Positions 58,863 to 64,000 of a stretch of 64,000 nucleotides of DNA are shown here, in pieces. The notes beneath the pieces are model-generated. The model did not search any database, had not been told where the DNA came from, and saw only the letters and a program-made list of their open reading frames with translations. This stretch comes from Cepaea nemoralis (lineage: Eukaryota > Mollusca > Gastropoda > Stylommatophora > Helicidae). The stretch is from the NCBI GenBank assembly GCA_014155875.1, contig JACEFZ010027934.1:186001-250000 (forward strand), written 5' to 3'. How positions within the stretch are numbered: position 1 is the stretch's first letter; every line of letters starts with the position of its first letter. The position numbers and the translations under genes are program-made.

Positions 58863-58974
58863 ACTCAATCTACACAGATAAAATGCAGAGAATATTCTCC
58901 ATCATGTGAAATGCCTCTTTTGTTTGCCATATTCTACATTTAACTTCCTGAACACATCTTCAATGAGCTGTAGT

Positions 58975-59225
58975 ACAAAGCTGAAATCTCCGAATGTCGA
59001 GTCTTCTAGTACATGCATAAAGTCCGGTCTCAGATTTCCGAGTGTCGAGTCCTCTAGTGCATGTCCTAAGTTTAGCCTTAGACCTCTGAGTGTCGAGTCC
59101 TCTGGTATATGTCTACAGTCTAATCTAAGATCTCTTAAGGTCTGGTGGATGTCCAAAGTCTAGTCTCAGATCGCTTAGAGTCGAATCCTCTGGTGGATGT
59201 CTAAAGTCTAGTCTCAGATCTAATC
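58975..59225. repeat. Roughly 48-bp minisatellite
   Basis: About five diverged units with GAGTGTCGAGTCCTCT and AGTCTAGTCTCAGATC. The same unit recurs at 60,900-61,030 and 61,250-61,300. Confidence 0.82.
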
Positions 59226-59499
59226 TCGAGCCTGTTGGTACAACCCTGATCTTTAGTTTCGGGTCCCTGATTCGTGCCTCCCGTCTAGTGTCATGACCTT
59301 GACTTCGTGCCTAGCAAACGACTAACCCTATTACACGCCCCAAGCTTCAAGACTTATACAAATCACGCTTAGACTAACCGGCAGCTCAGCTGTGGAACAG
59401 TCTGCCACCACGAAACAAATTCTCTACCAACTGTTGTGTTTACAATGGAAAGTTACTTGAATACTCTCTCGCTAGAGACTACATACAAAAGTTGCATGT
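59226..59499. other. No gene seen
   Basis: No feature recognised. Confidence 0.5.
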
Positions 59500-59592
59500 C
59501 CTTTACAGGACGTTGTCACCAACGCGGGGTTGATTACTCAGCTATTGTACGTTCTACAGTTTACCATTGCTGCGTGAACGAGAAGTCAAACG
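59500..59592 (-). repeat. Partial N repeat
   Basis: TACGTTCTACAGTTTACCAT and ACCAACGCGGGGTTGATT match the N repeat in reverse, with several changes. Confidence 0.45.
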
Positions 59593-59616
59593 CTGAAGGC
59601 CAATTTAATGTCGGTG

Positions 59617-59850
59617 TAAGGGTTGAACAGAGCTGATCCACGACTCTGGTGATCGTGTGAGATGTAAGGGTTGAACAGAGCTGATCCACGACTCTGGTGA
59701 TCGTGTGAGATGTAAGAGTTGAACAGAGCTGATCCACGACTCTGGTGATCGTGTGAGATGTAAGGGTTGAACAGAGCTGATCCACGACTCTGGTGATCGT
59801 GTGAGATGGCGAGACATAACCGCCCACACCTATCGGCATGGCACTTGATG
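59617..59850 (+). repeat. 48-bp repeat made from the LINE C 3' end
   Basis: Four units contain GAGCTGATCCACGACTCTGG and TGATCGTGTGAGATG. The last continues into the normal LINE C end (GGCGAGACATAACCGCCCAC, then CGGCATGGCACTTGATG), as at 37,345-37,420. A LINE tail has been tandemly multiplied. Confidence 0.85.
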
Positions 59851-59861
59851 TTGATGAAGGG

Positions 59862-59945
59862 TTGAACCGCCTACCTCGCTATCAGCGAACCGTAAGTTTA
59901 AGAGCAAGCGCGCTTAACCTTTCGACCTCGCCGGCCGCTAGATAT
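59862..59945 (-). mobile_element. tRNA-like SINE head
   Basis: The minus strand reads GGCGAGGTCGAAAGGTTAAG, then GCTCTTAAACTTACGG and GGCGGTTCAACCCTTC. It is similar along its length to 28,148-28,232, with a GGTTCAACCC B-box-like segment. Confidence 0.55.
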
Positions 59946-60319
59946 CCCCTATCAAACCCCATAATACTGATCATTCTCATCAGTGGTTGTATTAGATGTC
60001 TCCCTTGATAACACACAACAACAACGACAACTTTCCCCGAACCAAAAAATCCGCCCCGGGTCTCTGGTGTGATAGGGCCACCACATTCTGCAGGCACATG
60101 TGTACAGTGGAGTAGGTGGTCAGTCTTTCCCTCTTTTAGTAGACGACGTGTGCAGGCGTCGAACTCTCGTCCGACCAAGTTCATCTCATTATCATGGCAG
60201 CATCCTGTCAACTACGATACCTTTCCCGCGGCAGCTCCTTCAACCTACAACATCTGTCATATCAATAATTTGTTCTACTGAGTCATGTAGTTATGGTTTC
60301 TGCACATTGTTTACGCGTC
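59946..60319. other. No gene seen
   Basis: No feature recognised. Confidence 0.5.
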
Positions 60320-60328
60320 TATAATGCA

Positions 60329-60521
60329 TAAATCAACCAGTTGTCGTCTCCACAATGAAGGTTGGCTGCAATGAATTTCCAACACTGTCTCTCGCCTTGA
60401 TCGTACATTCTGTCAGACTGATGTTCTTCCATATCTTGATGTTATTTTCCCACTCGTATCGTTGTCTACCTCTTGCTCGCTTGCCTTCAACCTTACCCTC
60501 CAGTATGGTTTTTATAAGAGT
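60329..60521 (-). mobile_element. Short LINE G insertion
   Basis: A 193-bp 3' fragment of LINE G (reads ILEGKVEGKRARGRQRY on the minus strand) flanked by the 9-bp duplication TATAATGCA (60,320-60,328 and 60,522-60,530). A heavily 5'-truncated insertion. Confidence 0.82.
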
Positions 60522-60689
60522 TATAATGCAGCATATAATTGATTAATATTGATGTTATTGTTGTCTATGATGAACGTAACGAGTGCTTTCTAAGTGCAAT
60601 AATGTTTGCAAAGCGAGAGATAAGAATGCCAGAATAATAGACGGTGGGTGATGTGGTCGTATGACGCTGGCCGCCTGTACTTCCTAAGA

Positions 60690-61320
60690 CAGACGTCTAG
60701 TCTGTTGGTACACGTCCAGAGTCTAGTCTGTTGATACACGTCCAAAGTCTAGTCTGTTGGTACACGTCCAAAGTCTAGTCTGTTGGTACACGTCCAAAGT
60801 CTAGTCTGTTGGTATACGTCCAGAGTCTAGTCTGTTGGTATACGTTCAAAGTCTAGTCTGTTGGTACACGTCTAAGGTCTAGTCTGTTGGTACACGTCCA
60901 AAGTCTAGTCTCAGAGTTCTGAGGGTGGTGTCCTCTTGTATAAGTCCAACGTCTAGTCTCAGATCTGTGATGGCCGAGTCCTCTGGTACAAGTCCAAAGT
61001 CTAGTCTCAGATCTGTGAAGGTCAAGTCCTCTGGTACAAGTCCAAAGTCTAGTCAATTGGTACACGTCCAAAGTCTAGTCTATTGGTACACGTACAAAGT
61101 CTAATTTGTTGGTTCACGTCCAAAGTTTAGTCTGGCACACGTCCAAAGTCTAGTCTGTTGGTACACGTTCAATGTCTAGTCTATTGGTACAGTCCAAAGT
61201 CTAGTCTGTTGGTACACGTCTAAAGTCTAGTCTGTTGGTACACGTCGAAAGTCTAGTCTCAGAGTTCTGAGGGTGGAGTCCTCTGGTATAAGTCCAAAGT
61301 CTAGCCTCGATTCTCCTGGT
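60690..61320. repeat. 26-bp minisatellite mixed with 48-bp units
   Basis: More than a dozen units with core GTCTAGTCTGTTGGTACACG and TCCAAA. At 60,900-61,030 and 61,250-61,300 the array switches to the 48-bp unit of 58,975 (TCTAGTCTCAGATCTGTGA, GTCCTCTGGTA). Confidence 0.9.
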
Positions 61321-61404
61321 ATAAACTAACGTCGGTGAAGTGCAGTACCCTACTACACGTCATGAGACGTGATGGGTAGATGGTAGTACTCCCACTTTTG
61401 TCTG

Positions 61405-62395
61405 ACACCAATGGTTGCTGTGGTCAGTGGTTGCTATGGTCAGTAGTTGCTGTGGTCAATGGTTGCTGTGGTCAGTGGTTGCTGTGATCAATGGTTGCTG
61501 TGGTCAATGGTTGCTGTGGTCAATGGTTGCTGTGGTCAATGGTTGCTGTGGTAAGTGGTTACTGTGGTCAATGGTTGCTATGGTCAGAGGTTGCTGTGGC
61601 CAGTGGTTGCTGTGGTCAATGGTTGCTGTGGTCAATGGTTGCTGTGGTCAATGGTTGCTGTGGTCAATGGTTGCTGTGGTCAATGGTTGCTATTGTCAGT
61701 GGTTTGTTTGGCCAATGGTTGCTGTGGTCAATGGTTGCTGTGGTCAATGGTTGCTGAGGTCAGTGGTTGCTGTGGTCAATGGTTGCTGTGGTCAATGGTT
61801 GCTGTGGTCAATGGTTGCTGTGTCAGTGGTTGCTGTGGTCAATGGTTGCTGTGGTCAATGGTTGCTGTGATCAATGGTTGCTGTGGTCAATGGTTGCTGT
61901 GGTCAATGGTTGCTGTGGTCAATGGTTGCTGTGGTCAATGGTTGCTGTGGTCAATGGTTGCTATTGTCAGTGGTTTGTTTGGCCAATGGTTGCTGTGGTC
62001 AGTGGTTGCTGTGGTCAATGGTTGCTGTGGTCAATGTTTGCTGTGGCCAATGGTTGCTGTGGTCAGTGGTTGCTGTGGTCAATGTTTGCTGTGGTCAATG
62101 GTTGCTGTGGTCAATGGTTGCTGTGGTCAATGGTTGCTGTGGTCAATGGTTGCTGTGGTCAATGGTTGCTGTGGTCAATGGTTGCTGTGGTCAGTGGTTG
62201 CTGTGGTCAATGGTTGCTGTGGTCAATGGTTGCTGTGGTCAATGGTTGCTGTGGTCAATGGTTGCTGTGGTCAATGGTTGCTATTGTCAGTGGTTTGTTT
62301 GGCCAATGGTTGCTGTGGTCAGTGGTTGCTGTGGTCAATGTTTGCTGTGGTCAATGGTTGCTGTGGTCAATGGTTGCTATGACCAATGGTTATGT
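61405..62395. repeat. 16-bp satellite
   Basis: About 62 units of TGGTCAATGGTTGCTG. Since 16 is not a multiple of three, the same 16-residue peptide repeat appears in all three plus frames over about 800 bp; none is a gene. A variant block, CTATTGTCAGTGGTTTGTTT, recurs at 61,690, 61,961 and 62,281. Confidence 0.95.
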
Positions 62396-62479
62396 GGTCA
62401 AGAGCATATCGGCCGCCTTTACTTCTCAGGACATTTCCTGGCGCCCATTTGAGGCCGGGTACACCTCGAAGCCTAGATT

Positions 62480-62560
62480 AATAAAAAAAATTCGCTCTCA
62501 CCGGGATTTGAACCCCAGACCACCGGACGATCAGGCAAGCTCGTTGATCCAATGGACCTA
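62480..62560 (-). mobile_element. tRNA-like SINE head
   Basis: The minus strand reads CCATAGGTCCATTGGATC and GGGGTTCAAATCCCGG, an A box and a perfect B box about 50 bp apart, with GTGAGAGCGAATTTTTT after it. It could be a decayed tRNA gene, but no acceptor stem is convincing. Confidence 0.55.
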
Positions 62561-62689
62561 TGGGTAGAAATGTAAAGGGCCCATGTTTCTAGCCACGAGA
62601 CGTATTTGGTATAAGATCAAACGGATCTGCATTCTATAGTTGACGTGGCCAATGTTATCCCAGCAGCGTTGATACCGGGACATGTCTGA

Positions 62690-62900
62690 GTACCATCTGC
62701 CGGATCTGTGGCGAAGGAGTTACCAATGCGATTCTTAAACCCGCATACTGCGTTCGAACACTTTTGCAGGCGATTTAGAAGCAGACCTACTTGCGTTGGT
62801 TTCCATACAAAGTACTGAACGTAAACTTGCCCAGAAATAGCAAACAACCGAAACATGTTGGAGTTGACTGCTACGTTCTGCAAATGATATGCAACTGACT
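62690..62900 (+). repeat. Dispersed N repeat, copy 3
   Basis: Contains GCAGGCGATTTAGAAGCAGA, AAGTACTGAACGTAAACTTG and GGAGTTGACTGCTACGTTCT in the same order as at 44,742. Confidence 0.75.
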
Positions 62901-64000
62901 AACCCATATTTAGGTTGAATCGACCTGGAAGCAAAGGTCAGTGAAAAATAATTCCCCACCTCTATAGGGATCTGAACTTATTACCACCGTGGCAACAGGT
63001 AAGTGCCCCTGTCACTGCGCTTTTACAACTAGCTATGTCTATGGTTGCGGGCTATTGCATTTACTTCTCGTTGCTTTTCTATGTATAGTTCAGTTGTAAC
63101 CATGCACAATACACTCAGTGAATATCGCACAATGTGGTGAAAGCATAGTTTATTTTGGCATGTGGTGAAAGTATAGTTTGTGTGTTATTAATACTTTGTA
63201 CATAATACTTTAATCTGTTCACTAGTTTTATAATTAACGCACCCAAATGTATGCTTTACAGGCGCGCGTTAACTGTTATTTTGCAGCAACATGAATACTT
63301 AAATGACACAAGACTACGACACAATGTGAATCAGAAATACAGCCTGAATGTGGGTCTCCTTGTCTGGGATTTAGAGGGATTACATTTTCCAGTAACCTGG
63401 TTTGTGCCCTTGTTAAAACAAAGCAACTGAGCCAGCTTTCGTAGTTGGACGTCTCGCTTATTTTGACTTCTCAAGAACTTCTTCTTCTTCCGTTTTTCTT
63501 TCTCTCGCTTGTAACTCAAGCTTAGTCCATACACACGCTACTGTTTCTAGTGCAATAGACTGATATTTGCGTGTGGATTAGCTTTTCCTATAACCAGTGT
63601 CCCTAGTCACCAGGCTACGCTACTGCGACTTATGAGGTACTTGTAATTTACGTCCCCAAGTCAAGGACGAGAAGTGAGTAATTTAGTCCAGCTGGCCATT
63701 TTATGTATCCCCTATCTCTAATCCCGATCTCCGCATGCTTCAGGATGTCAGCGCTCGAAGTGGTACCTGATGATGGAGATTGATGGATGTGGAGAAGCTT
63801 GATCGTCCACGCCAGTAGGCAAGGCACTTGATAGTGATAAAGCTGTTGTTTTTTTAGGTCTGCTGCTATTTCTGTTTGCTCAGTGGTTTTCCCCTCTTAT
63901 GCCAGCGTCTTGTACTTAAGTCTAGAATCTCTGGAATTTGTTTGGTTCTCTCCGTCTTCAATGATTCTGCCATACCAGTTTAATCTTCCATTCCTGCGAA
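62901..64000. other. No gene seen; possible LINE C tail
   Basis: Mostly unassigned AT-rich DNA. At about 63,765-63,840 an AAGGCACTTGATAGTGATAA-like piece resembles the LINE C end seen at 59,820-59,855. The minus strand of 63,850-64,000 has a short open stretch (WYGRIIEDGENQTNSRDSRL) that I cannot assign. Confidence 0.4.

Noticed and set aside
58258..58881. 207-codon plus-strand ORF
   Set aside because: It is antisense to LINE G, whose minus strand carries clear polymerase motifs.
61415..62567. Overlapping NGCCGQWLLWSMVAVV-type proteins in three frames
   Set aside because: The 16-bp repeat gives the same peptide in every plus frame, so this is not evidence of selection on protein.

Overview
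This is non-coding, repeat-dominated DNA from an animal nuclear genome. Several non-LTR retrotransposon (LINE) families, Tc1/mariner elements, tRNA-like SINEs and about fifteen minisatellite or satellite arrays are interleaved, with no bacterial-type gene order. The mix resembles invertebrate and especially molluscan genomes, but that placement is an inference and no single-copy host gene fixes the species. I found no host protein-coding gene, rRNA, functional tRNA or CRISPR array. Most long open frames are either broken reverse-transcriptase genes or artefacts of tandem repeats whose period keeps a frame open.

Layout. 1-7.6 kb: a 24-bp satellite carrying a 3,215-bp direct duplication and inserted SINEs. 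7.8-9.1 kb: a 43-bp satellite. 10.0-12.7 kb: LINE 3' fragments, a deleted Tc1-like transposon and a short head-plus-tail derivative of LINE A. 13-14.3 kb: an ACT microsatellite, a tRNA-like SINE and a 60-bp minisatellite. 15.1-21.9 kb: LINE B (minus strand) split by a nearly full-length LINE A (plus strand). 21.9-23.6 kb: a 25-bp satellite. 23.6-24.5 kb: a LINE C fragment hit by a fold-back mariner element. 26.9-28.05 kb: two related satellites of 66 and 45 bp. 28.27-37.66 kb: a stack of four LINEs (C, E, D and a second C). 38.5-42.0 kb: pure TGCC then TGTC tetranucleotide repeat. 42.2-44.7 kb: a 35-bp satellite. 45.55-48.73 kb: LINE F, with an RNase H domain, inserted in a 52-bp minisatellite. 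49.2-50.7 kb: a second RNase H LINE on the minus strand. 51-64 kb: decayed LINE C and LINE G pieces, SINEs and further minisatellites.

The letters LINE A to G are local labels for sequence families seen here, not published names. Nearly every junction can be read from target-site duplications, so the order of insertions can be reconstructed: LINE A is younger than LINE B; LINE D is younger than LINE E, which is younger than the host LINE C; and a second LINE C copy entered the same host independently. All the LINE genes carry stops, frameshifts or truncations, so none looks autonomous now. The most interesting items are the nested stack, the LINE A head-plus-tail derivative, the shared 3' tail of LINE B and SINE S1, the fold-back mariner, and the 3.5-kb CCTG/GACA tetranucleotide tract.
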